This document shows, in pieces, positions 41,040 through 48,438 of a DNA stretch of 64,000 nucleotides. Numbering within the stretch: the stretch's first letter is position 1; every line of letters starts with the position of its first letter. Origin of the DNA: JAUIGE01 sp045106685 (lineage in GTDB: Bacteria; Bacteroidota; Bacteroidia; J057). The DNA is taken from assembly GCA_045106685.1 (NCBI GenBank), contig JBGCFB010000148.1, forward strand, positions 1 through 64,000, in the 5' to 3' direction. The translations under genes were made by a program, and so were the position numbers. Under the pieces are notes generated by a model that saw only the letters and a program-made list of their open reading frames with translations, was not told where the DNA came from and searched no databases.

Positions 41040-42128
41040 ATGAAAAAACTCATACTTATAACCTTTTCGATGCTAGTGGCCGGATACGCACTAGCGCAAG
41101 CCGGAATCAATTTTGATATCCGCAATGCTCAGACAAATGGGAACACCTATGAGTTTGATGTCTTTATGAGTGCTAACCAGCAAGGCACACTTAACTCACA
41201 CGGTCAGGTATATGTGAATTATAATACGGCTGTGTTCGGTGCCAATATCGCCACCGCTGGCCAGGTCACTGCTTTGCAAACTGGACTTCTCAACCAAGTC
41301 GAGCCACAGACAGGCGTGCCCAAGTACATGACCGTAAACGTAGCTGATAATGCAAACGGAATCTTCGCTATCACATGGCAATCCAATTTTGCTTCATTCC
41401 CAGCTTCGCCTGCCTTTCAGGCAGAGGTGCCTGTCGTCGCTACACCGATCTATCATGTCGTCATGACTATGAGTCAGCCTACCACTGCCCCTGTGGTTAG
41501 TTTCAACAATCAGTTGATGACAGGGCAGCAGTTTTACCAGATTCAAGCAACAACACAACATATTCCTTACTCACAATTTGCTTCCCTGCCTGTAGAGCTA
41601 CTCGCTTTTGATGCTACCAAGATCAACGAGGACGTTCAACTGAACTGGACAACCAGCCGCGAAATCAATAATGATCATTTCATCATCGAGAAAGCCACTG
41701 ATGTTGGAGCCTTTGAGCCGATTGCAAAAGTAGACGGACAAGGAACTACCGAAGGTTCATCGGAATATGTGTATACCGACAAATCCGCAATGGGTCTTGT
41801 GAATGCATACCGCCTCAAGCAAGTCGATATAGATGGCACGTACACCTACTCCGAAATCATCGAAGTAACCTTTGATGCTGCCCAAAGTGAGGCGCTATTA
41901 GTATATCCTGTGCCGGCTCGCGAGCATCTGAATGTGATGATCGGGAAAGAACTTGACAGTAAGCTTACCCTCAACATTTTCAATACAGCAGGTAAGCTCG
42001 TCTGGACAGGAAATTATGAAACAACCGATGCGAAAGTTGATATCTCGATTTTGCCAGCAGGAAACTATACCATCCAGGCGCAAGCCGGTCAGTTCCAGCA
42101 GAGCAAGCAATTTATCAAGATAGACTAA
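41040..42128 (+). CDS. T9SS-sorted protein with cohesin-like N-terminal domain
   Basis: 362 residues. Signal peptide at 1-20 (LVAGYALAQA). Residues about 21-170 are a predicted all-beta domain with YEFDVFMSANQQG, GQVYVNYNTAVFG and a hydrophobic strand pattern that resembles cohesin or related carbohydrate-binding folds; this assignment is by pattern only. A linker LPVELLAFDATKINEDVQLNW (about 183) leads to a fibronectin-like stretch. The end (about 286-362) is a type A T9SS sorting domain: LLVYPVPAREHLNVMI, then ILPAGNYTIQA and a Lys-rich end. The protein should therefore cross the outer membrane and be attached to the surface. It ends the cluster; tandem terminators follow. Confidence 0.82.
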   Translation: MKKLILITFSMLVAGYALAQAGINFDIRNAQTNGNTYEFDVFMSANQQGTLNSHGQVYVNYNTAVFGANIATAGQVTALQTGLLNQVEPQTGVPKYMTVNVADNANGIFAITWQSNFASFPASPAFQAEVPVVATPIYHVVMTMSQPTTAPVVSFNNQLMTGQQFYQIQATTQHIPYSQFASLPVELLAFDATKINEDVQLNWTTSREINNDHFIIEKATDVGAFEPIAKVDGQGTTEGSSEYVYTDKSAMGLVNAYRLKQVDIDGTYTYSEIIEVTFDAAQSEALLVYPVPAREHLNVMIGKELDSKLTLNIFNTAGKLVWTGNYETTDAKVDISILPAGNYTIQAQAGQFQQSKQFIKID

Positions 42129-42163
42129 GGCATCTACGAATTAGCAAGTATTGTAGTAATTCG

Positions 42164-42202
42164 AAGCTCTGGGGCCATTATGGCTTCAGGGCTTGTTTTT
42201 TT
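42164..42202 (+). terminator. First terminator after the surface cluster
   Basis: AAGCTCTGGGGCC pairs with GGCTTCAGGGCTT (some G-U pairs) around ATTAT, followed by GTTTTTTTAT. Confidence 0.8.
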
Positions 42203-42212
42203 ATGTGAAGAT

Positions 42213-42242
42213 CTAATGCCGAAATGGTATTAGGTTTTTTTG
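42213..42242 (+). terminator. Second, tandem terminator after the surface cluster
   Basis: CTAATGCC pairs with GGTATTAG around GAAAT, followed by GTTTTTTT. Two terminators in a row suggest strong isolation of a highly transcribed unit. Confidence 0.75.
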
Positions 42243-42306
42243 TTCAATAAGTCGAAAAAACAACCCTAAAGCTTTTGCAAACGCTACTTCTAGTAGCATA
42301 GTTGCA

Positions 42307-42376
42307 GGTGGCTGAGCGGAGTCGAAGCCACCTGATATTGCCTTTGGCAATGTTCCCTTCGACTCCGCTCAGGGAA
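42307..42376. repeat. Inverted repeat with CTGAGCGGAGTCGAAG arms (copy 2)
   Basis: Left arm GGTGGCTGAGCGGAGTCGAA then GCCACC is itself flanked by complementary GGTGGC/GCCACC; right arm TTCCCTTCGACTCCGCTCAG then GGAA. Same core as 4374-4451, with different compensating flanks, which suggests selection on stem pairing or element-specific ends. Confidence 0.85.
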
Positions 42377-42582
42377 CGGCCGGGTGTTGCTAGAACCGTG
42401 CTTTTTACTGGCATTACAATGATACAAGTCAAAGCCACAACGGCAAGAAAATCTGCCGATTTTGACCCTTTTTTTAAGCTAAAGAGGCTATATTATTTCG
42501 ACAAGTTTAGAAAAGGAAATCAAAACATAGGCAATCATAAATGACTTTCCCTTCGTAAATTGCCCCTCAGTATTCTTTATTT

Positions 42583-43134
42583 ATGGTGCCAAAAATCAAA
42601 ACAGAAAGGCTTCTACTGCGAAAGATAGCACTGGAGGACGCTGCACAACTATTGCATATTCGAAGTGATAAAACCATCAATCGTTATATCGTTCGGCAGG
42701 TTCCATTGGATGTAGAAGAGGTGCAGGAGTTTGTGAAAAAGCTGCTCAAAGGAATGGGAGAGGGGACTTTTATGTTTTGGGCTATTTGTTGGAAAGACAA
42801 GCCTGCCGAAGTATTGGGGACGATATGCTTTTGGAACTTTTCTCAAGACAGAACAAAAGCAGAAACAGGTTACGAATTGCTGCCAGTCTACCATGGAAAC
42901 GGAATTATGAGCGAGGCTCTGGAAGCATTATTGCAGGTAGGTTTGCATGATTTGGGTCTTGAACAAATAGAGGCCTTTACCCATGTTGAAAATATAGCGT
43001 CGATTGCCTTATTAGAACGTGCTGGATTTCAGCTTGAGCCTGAAAGGCGTGATCCGAAGTTTCCGCACAATCGGGTGTATGTGAAAAACGTTTTTAAGAC
43101 CGGTTGCACTACCTCTGTCAGCGCTTCACCATAA
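42583..43134 (+). CDS. GNAT acetyltransferase, RimJ/RimL type
   Basis: 183 residues. Opens IKTERLLLRKIALEDAAQLL, the RimJ/RimL (Acetyltransf_3) start, and has GYELLPVYHGNGIMSEALEA, the acetyl-CoA pyrophosphate-binding loop (Q/RxxGxG/A-like), then NIASIALLERAGF. Such enzymes acetylate protein N-termini or small amines; substrate unknown. The last nine residues and the stop codon are encoded by the left arm of a dispersed inverted repeat (43102-43164), so the C-terminus was probably altered by insertion. Confidence 0.9.
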   Translation: MVPKIKTERLLLRKIALEDAAQLLHIRSDKTINRYIVRQVPLDVEEVQEFVKKLLKGMGEGTFMFWAICWKDKPAEVLGTICFWNFSQDRTKAETGYELLPVYHGNGIMSEALEALLQVGLHDLGLEQIEAFTHVENIASIALLERAGFQLEPERRDPKFPHNRVYVKNVFKTGCTTSVSASP

Positions 43135-43164
43135 CGCCTAAAGCGCTGACAGAGGTTAGCAACC
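43102..43164. repeat. Dispersed inverted repeat with CCTCTGTCAGCGCTT arms (copy 2)
   Basis: Arms 43102-43126 and 43141-43164. It is an inverted copy of the inner part of 20559-20659; a 25-base segment (AGCGCTGACAGAGG and flanks) is identical between the two. It overlaps the end of the acetyltransferase gene and lies just before the hydrolase gene. Confidence 0.88.
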
Positions 43165-43195
43165 CTAATAGAGTATTGACGTGATAACTATTAAT

Positions 43196-44131
43196 ATGAA
43201 GCGTTTCCGCAAAATATCGTTACGCGTTTTACTGATCAGTTTTATTATACTGAATATCAGTGCAGCGTTTCACGCTTGGCATTTCACGCATTTTGTCAAA
43301 ACAGATCAGCCCAAAACAAAGCTGGACGAATTACAGACAGTAGATAAAGTGAAACTTCTGTTCTTTGGGCTGGCTAATCCACGGCCTCAAAATCTCCGCT
43401 TCCCTGACTCTCCCTATGAGACATTTAAGGTTCGCCAAGGCGAGCATGACCTCGAAGTCTGGCGCGTGCCAGTGGACTCGGCACATGGGGAAGTGATCCT
43501 CTTTCACGGCTACAGTGGGGAGAAATCCTCGATGCTGGATCGTGCAAAGCTGATTCAAGAGATGGGCTACAATACCTGGCTGGTAGACTTTTATGGGTCA
43601 GGTGGTTCTTCCGGCAATACGACCTCTATTGGCTATCGCGAAGCAGAGGACGTAGTAGCGGTTATTGATTTTGTAAAAAAGAAGAGCAATAAACGCATCA
43701 TGCTTCTGGGAACTTCCATGGGGGCAGCCGCGATTATGAGGGCCGCACATAACGGCAAGCTCTCCGCAGAGCGCATTGTTATAGAGTGTCCCTTTGGATC
43801 CATGTTGCAGACTTCCAAGAATCGATTTAATAAGTTAGGTGCTCCTTCTTTCCCTGCTGCTCATCTTCTCGTTTTTTGGGGAGGGATTGAAAATGGCTTT
43901 TGGGGTTTTTCGCACAACCCAAAACGCTACGCTGAATCAGTGGATGTCCCAAGCCTCCTTATATATGGAGAACAAGACGATCGAGTTACCCGGCACGAAA
44001 TAGACGCGGTGTATGAGCGACTCGCTGGCAAAAAGCAACTGGTGCTACTTCCCAAAGCTGGTCACGCCAACTACCTCCAGACTGAGAAGCGAGCATGGCA
44101 GACAGCTGTTGCGAACTTTTTGCGAGAATAG
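43196..44131 (+). CDS. Membrane-anchored alpha/beta hydrolase
   Basis: 311 residues from the ATG at 43196; an in-frame GTG at 43181 adds five residues. One N-terminal TM (about 7-28) anchors a serine hydrolase domain. The oxyanion region is VILFHGYSGEKSSML, the nucleophile elbow LLGTSMGAAAIMRA (Ser in GTSMG), the acid in LIYGEQDDRV and the His in PKAGHANYLQ. The substrate is not inferable; similar proteins act as esterases or acyl hydrolases at the inner membrane. It converges on the 512-residue gene with 9 bases between stops. Confidence 0.88.
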   Translation: MKRFRKISLRVLLISFIILNISAAFHAWHFTHFVKTDQPKTKLDELQTVDKVKLLFFGLANPRPQNLRFPDSPYETFKVRQGEHDLEVWRVPVDSAHGEVILFHGYSGEKSSMLDRAKLIQEMGYNTWLVDFYGSGGSSGNTTSIGYREAEDVVAVIDFVKKKSNKRIMLLGTSMGAAAIMRAAHNGKLSAERIVIECPFGSMLQTSKNRFNKLGAPSFPAAHLLVFWGGIENGFWGFSHNPKRYAESVDVPSLLIYGEQDDRVTRHEIDAVYERLAGKKQLVLLPKAGHANYLQTEKRAWQTAVANFLRE

Positions 44132-44140
44132 AATATCATC

Positions 44141-45679
44141 CTACTTCTTTGCCTTTTCCTCTTTTGCTTTTAGCCTTTCCCTGACTTTTTTGAGGAGCCA
44201 TTCTCGGTGGGAAGTCATGGGTGTTTTGTGAATACGTTGTCCCAAACCAGGAAGACGATCTCTACGATAGTCTTTACAGAGTTTGTCATAGTAAAGGCAG
44301 AAGTTTTTCATACGGAGACGAAAAGTTTCTGTAATTCCTTTGGCACGTTCCGAAGATCGCCGTAACAATATGGCAAAGCTGCGAAGGTCTTCAAAGTTGG
44401 GGTTTTTCTTCTGAGCTTCCTGTTCATACATTGCCAGACATGAATAACTCTTGGCCATGAGTTCATAAAGGGGATTCTCAAAGCTTACGCTTAGCTTCTT
44501 AAGTGTTTGTGAATAATCTTTACTGTGAAAAAACAGAAGTGCTTTCCCGATCAACAAAGCGTCTGTTCGACCGTCCTGAGGTAAAAGGCGAATCAGGCGA
44601 TCAAGATTTTCGTGATAAAGACCTCCATCCATGTTTAGTTCTTTTGCATAATTGTCAAGACGGAAGGCGGTAGATAAAAGTGAGGTAAATGTACCCCATG
44701 GTAGTTTTCCTTTAGATAAAATAACCTTCGTCTTAATGCCCCACATATGAAGCTCCCAAATCTGGTTGAGGTAAAAATAGCGCAACTTAGGATCGGCAGT
44801 AGTACCACTGCGGTTAATACATACTCCAATAAGCAGATAAAAGAAGTTCATCAGAGACAAGGGTAGCTTTTCATAATGACTTCCAAGATGTTGAAGCCAT
44901 TTCAGCATAGTTGGAATAGTTATTTGATCCTTCTCTTCATTTTTCGGGGGCAGCAGAAGATCATTAATAAGATGGTATAAGTAACGGAGTGCTAAATTAG
45001 AGGTGGAGGGGTCGGTTATATCGGTAGAGATACTCGTTTCAGCCTTCGTGAGAGCCTCCCGAGTCAAATAGGGAAGGGTAGGGTTTTCTACTCCTGGTTG
45101 GTAGTATAAGGATATCGCTGATAAATATAGTTTCTCATGAAGCCACCAGTTATCAAAGGTGATATTCATATCTGAGATGCCTTCTGTGATCGTAATTTTG
45201 CCTTTGGCCGTTAGAATTGCTTGACGTGCCGTAGCAACATCATGAGCCAGACGTAGCTTTTCTGTAAGCAGCCCTTTATCTTTGCTGTTTTCGTTTTCTG
45301 GATCATGAGATACCGCGTCATACATTTTGGCTTGGGTTCGCTCCAGAAGGTCGAATTTACCTCTGCTACTATAGGCTTGAAGCAATAGCCTGTCGACTAT
45401 ATCTGGAGAGTTTTCTAATTCTTGCCTGACAAGAAAGTATTCCATTGCATCAGCTAGGTTAAAACATCGGCGATGAAATTTTGCTTGTGAATACGGTTGG
45501 GATGGAAAAGCATACTGCCATGCATCCTCAGAACTCATCCCTTCCAGAAGGGCCTTGCACAAAGGAGCAAGATATGGCATTCTGTGATCGTACATGATTG
45601 TGAGCCAGGGTACGATTTGCTTCTCTTCAAGATCGGTAAGTGAATCAAGAATAATGTGTACTCGGGATGAAATGGCCAT
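44141..45679 (-). CDS. Unknown helical protein
   Basis: 512 residues, no signal peptide or TM. No family recognised. The sequence is almost entirely predicted helix, rich in Leu and aromatic residues, with pairs of helices of about 35 residues that may be TPR- or HEAT-like (for example KALLFFHSKDYSQTLKKLS). The N-terminus (LDSLTDLEEKQIVPWLTIMY) weakly resembles proteins common in Saprospiria that open with a 'SLS..E.R.F..FL.SP.FN' motif. The C-terminus ends in a Lys/Glu-rich helix. Transcribed alone, divergently from the T9SS-sorted protein gene. Confidence 0.6.
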   Translation of the reverse strand: MAISSRVHIILDSLTDLEEKQIVPWLTIMYDHRMPYLAPLCKALLEGMSSEDAWQYAFPSQPYSQAKFHRRCFNLADAMEYFLVRQELENSPDIVDRLLLQAYSSRGKFDLLERTQAKMYDAVSHDPENENSKDKGLLTEKLRLAHDVATARQAILTAKGKITITEGISDMNITFDNWWLHEKLYLSAISLYYQPGVENPTLPYLTREALTKAETSISTDITDPSTSNLALRYLYHLINDLLLPPKNEEKDQITIPTMLKWLQHLGSHYEKLPLSLMNFFYLLIGVCINRSGTTADPKLRYFYLNQIWELHMWGIKTKVILSKGKLPWGTFTSLLSTAFRLDNYAKELNMDGGLYHENLDRLIRLLPQDGRTDALLIGKALLFFHSKDYSQTLKKLSVSFENPLYELMAKSYSCLAMYEQEAQKKNPNFEDLRSFAILLRRSSERAKGITETFRLRMKNFCLYYDKLCKDYRRDRLPGLGQRIHKTPMTSHREWLLKKVRERLKAKEEKAKK

Positions 45680-46028
45680 GCTTGGGAATTATGGTTTAAA
45701 AATGACACAGAAAAATGCCCTAGGATAGTTTAATTATAATTTTGGGCTAAAAATAAGAGAATTAAGCGTGTTTTTTTGATTCGTTTTGTAGACTTTACTT
45801 TGAACATATTTGTACTGTCGATTTAAAAACGACGCGTTCTTTGTCAAGCTTACTAAAATACTTCTAGGAATAAAAATATAAATACGTCATGGTAAATAAG
45901 CAATAGGGCTTTTTACGCACGTATTTGTTTTATAGAGAGGAATAATGCGCTTTTTTTTGATTCAAAAAGTACAGTCAAATCGTCCGTACTTGCGGTCATA
46001 ATCAAAAAAGCAAACTAAATCCAATCTT
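45680..46028. other. 349-bp divergent spacer
   Basis: AT-rich, no ORF of note. Two similar segments, GCGTGTTTTTTTGATTCGTT (45765) and GCGCTTTTTTTTGATTCAAA (45948), about 185 bp apart, form an imperfect direct repeat; the second lies about 80 bp before the T9SS-sorted gene. No exact TAnnTTTG box was found. Confidence 0.5.
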
Positions 46029-46709
46029 ATGAAACTGCTTCAAACAACCAAAAAGCTCCTCCCTATTGCTTTAATGCTTTGTTTCGCAGTCTTGACTAGT
46101 CTTGTCAGCGCACAAACCACTGAGCAAGTTTCCTTCAAAATCAATTTTGATTCACAAGGACAACAGGTAAATGAGTTGACAGCTAGAGTGGAATTGACAG
46201 ATGGAGTCTTTGACCCTTCCGAACCAGTGAATGTTAAAACTGATAGTTCTTGGTCTCTCACTCCTGATAATTACACTACTTCAGTTTCTTCAGTAAATGA
46301 AGAAGGTTCACTCATTGATATCAAGTTTATCATTGATGGTTCGAAATCAGGTTCTGGCCATGTGGCCGAGGTGATGATAGGACTGGTTATTATTCTTGAT
46401 GATTTCACTACAAAAAAGGAAACCTCAGCTGCTGAAGTTATCGATGTCCAGGCAAAAGTTGCCGTTCCTACCAAAGAAGTATCTCCGGAAATAACAGTAT
46501 ATCCTAATCCTGCTACCAATCGTGTCGAATGGAAAGGTGCAGCAAATGAGAAGGCTATAGTTCAGGTTATCAGCCCAAATGGCAAAACCCAGACAATTGT
46601 ATGGGAAGCAGGAAAAGCGCTAGACGTGAGTACTTGGGCCCGCGGTCTTTATATCCTTCGCTTTGTTTCTAACGAGTACACTGTTTCACGTAAGCTTTTC
46701 CTCAACTAA
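46029..46709 (+). CDS. Small T9SS-sorted secreted protein
   Basis: 226 residues. Signal peptide at 1-29 (ends LVSAQTT). Residues about 30-150 are a beta-rich domain with alternating Val/Thr strands (VSFKINFDSQGQQVNELTAR) resembling a cohesin-like or immunoglobulin-like sandwich; no specific family is assigned. Residues 156-226 are a type A T9SS sorting domain: ITVYPNPATNRVEWKG, WARGLYILRF, VSRKLFLN. Expected to be exported across the outer membrane. Followed 16 bases later by a short membrane-protein ORF that may share its transcript. Confidence 0.85.
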   Translation: MKLLQTTKKLLPIALMLCFAVLTSLVSAQTTEQVSFKINFDSQGQQVNELTARVELTDGVFDPSEPVNVKTDSSWSLTPDNYTTSVSSVNEEGSLIDIKFIIDGSKSGSGHVAEVMIGLVIILDDFTTKKETSAAEVIDVQAKVAVPTKEVSPEITVYPNPATNRVEWKGAANEKAIVQVISPNGKTQTIVWEAGKALDVSTWARGLYILRFVSNEYTVSRKLFLN

Positions 46710-46725
46710 TAAATTTTCAAACACT

Positions 46726-46986
46726 ATGCCTTCTAGCATTCTTCAAACTCCCCTTTGGCTCCAGGCTGAGCAAGAGCTTCGCAACCAGTTGATGTCATTC
46801 AACGAAGTTGACTCGGATGTTTCCAATGTAGACATAGATGCATATACCGATACAACTCTGGGCAGACATGAGGCAGAGTTTGCCCAAAAAGGAATAAAAG
46901 CTGCTGCTAGTCTAGGAGCCGCAAGACATGCTTATACTTTTATAACTGTTTTGCTTACTAGCTCAGTAGCATTCTTAATCTTGTAA
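46726..46986 (+). CDS. Small protein with C-terminal membrane segment
   Basis: 86 residues from the ATG at 46726 (a longer frame upstream lies inside the preceding gene). The N-terminal 60 residues are polar and acidic (SFNEVDSDVSNVDIDAYTD); the last about 20 (YTFITVLLTSSVAFLIL) form a tail anchor. No family recognised. The 16-bp gap suggests co-transcription with the sorted protein. Confidence 0.5.
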   Translation: MPSSILQTPLWLQAEQELRNQLMSFNEVDSDVSNVDIDAYTDTTLGRHEAEFAQKGIKAAASLGAARHAYTFITVLLTSSVAFLIL

Positions 46987-47062
46987 AACATATTCGTTCC
47001 AAACAACATAGATGAATTATTATATTATTAGCACTATTTCGTTTTAGCTCCTCGATACCGCT

Positions 47063-47085
47063 TGACTCCCTGGGGTAGGGAGTCA
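47063..47085. repeat. Hairpin TGACTCCCT/AGGGAGTCA
   Basis: 9-bp perfect stem with a 5-base loop in the 283-bp spacer before tgt, followed by a smaller GAGGGATTCCCTC hairpin at about 47092-47104. There is no T-run downstream, so terminator function on the plus strand is doubtful. Confidence 0.5.
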
Positions 47086-47228
47086 GCGGACGAGGGATTC
47101 CCTCAAAAAAAACTCTCGCTTACAACACGAGAAATCTACATTGCTTTAGTTCTTTTATTATCCTGAAGGTTTTATATTGTATCTCACTGATGGTTTGTCG
47201 GTTCTACTTTCTGAGTGGAACCGGCTTC

Positions 47229-47263
47229 TTGCTTTTAGCCCTCTGGTGAAACTTGTATGTTTG
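47229..47263 (+). promoter_or_regulatory. Promoter of tgt, nearly leaderless
   Basis: TTG at 47229-47231, spacer 24, TATGTTTG at 47256-47263 (exact TAnnTTTG). The conserved start codon at 47270 is only 6 bases after the box. Confidence 0.6.
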
Positions 47264-47269
47264 CATTCT

Positions 47270-48403
47270 ATGTACGCATTTAACCTCCAACATACCGATC
47301 CCGAGAGTAGTGCCCGTGCCGGTGTTATTGAAACTGATCATGGCCCTATCGAGACGCCTATCTTTATGCCAGTGGGTACGGTAGGAACCGTGAAGGCAGT
47401 TCGCCAGGAAGCACTCAAGGATGATATCAAGGCCCAGATAATCCTGGGGAATACTTATCACCTATACCTGAGACCAGGTATGGAAGTGATTGGGGAAGCT
47501 GGTGGTTTGCACAAATTTATGGGCTGGGATAAGCCTATGCTTACCGATAGTGGAGGGTATCAGGTCTATAGCCTCGCGAGTCAGCGTAAGCTTACTGAGG
47601 AAGGTGCGTTCTTTAAGTCTCATATCGATGGAAGCAAGCATATGTTTACGCCTGAAAAGGTCGTCGATATCCAGAGGACTATCGGTTCAAATATTATGAT
47701 GGTACTGGATGAGTGTCCTCCGCATCCTTGCGAACATCGTTATGCCAAGGATTCGCTTGCACTTACCATGCGCTGGACTGACAGGGCCATATCCCACTTT
47801 AATGCGACTGAGCCCAAATATGGTCACAGGCAAGCCCTATTCCCGATTGTACAAGGAGGGACATTTCCTGATCTGCGCAGGCAGGCCTGCGAACAAGTCG
47901 CCGAACGTGATATGCCAGGCAATGCCATTGGTGGGTTAAGTGTCGGTGAGCCAGCAGAACAGATGTATGAAATGACTGAGCTCTGCTGCGGAATTCTTCC
48001 TAAGTCAAAACCGCGCTACTTGATGGGCGTTGGAACGCCCGAGAATATCCTTGAAAATATCGCGCTAGGCGTCGATATGTTTGATTGTGTGATGCCCACT
48101 CGAAATGCTCGCCATGGCTTGATCTTCACTTCACAAGGAATTCGTAACATGAAAAATGCAAAATATGCAAAGGACTATAGCCCTTTGGATGAGCATAGCA
48201 CGTTACTTTCTTCTCAGCAATACTCTAAAGCATATGTTCGTCACTTATTTAAAGCAAATGAATATCTTGGAATGATGCTTACGAGTTTGCATAACCTGCA
48301 TTTTTACTTGTGGCTCGTAGGTGAAGCACGTAAGCATATTATTGCCGGGGACTTCATGGCTTGGAAAAACGAAATGATTCCTAATATTACTCGCCGCTTA
48401 TAA
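47270..48403 (+). CDS. tgt: tRNA-guanine transglycosylase
   Basis: 377 residues, matching the usual bacterial length. Exchanges the wobble guanine of GUN-anticodon tRNAs for preQ1 in queuosine synthesis. Catalytic Asp in MLTDSGGYQVYS, base-recognition FPIVQGGTF and GLSVGEP, and nucleophile Asp in GVDMFDCVMPTRNARHG. The four-Cys zinc site seen in other bacteria is not obvious near the C-terminus. The start MYAFNLQHTDPES at 47270 is preferred over an upstream in-frame start at 47177, since the promoter box (47256-47263) lies between them. Confidence 0.95.
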   Translation: MYAFNLQHTDPESSARAGVIETDHGPIETPIFMPVGTVGTVKAVRQEALKDDIKAQIILGNTYHLYLRPGMEVIGEAGGLHKFMGWDKPMLTDSGGYQVYSLASQRKLTEEGAFFKSHIDGSKHMFTPEKVVDIQRTIGSNIMMVLDECPPHPCEHRYAKDSLALTMRWTDRAISHFNATEPKYGHRQALFPIVQGGTFPDLRRQACEQVAERDMPGNAIGGLSVGEPAEQMYEMTELCCGILPKSKPRYLMGVGTPENILENIALGVDMFDCVMPTRNARHGLIFTSQGIRNMKNAKYAKDYSPLDEHSTLLSSQQYSKAYVRHLFKANEYLGMMLTSLHNLHFYLWLVGEARKHIIAGDFMAWKNEMIPNITRRL

Positions 48404-48438
48404 CATCAACTGTTCTGGTTAAAAAGTCCTACTATAAA

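Larger units (their letters stand above)
42129..42582. other. 454-bp spacer, no gene seen
   Basis: Holds the two tandem terminators, the second copy of the CTGAGCGGAGTCGAAG inverted repeat and about 200 bp without recognisable signals ahead of the acetyltransferase gene. The open frames across it read through the repeat and look non-coding. Confidence 0.6.

Noticed and set aside
42302..42544. Plus-strand 80-residue ORF over the second copy of the same repeat
   Set aside because: Translation of repeat sequence followed by unremarkable spacer; no start signals.
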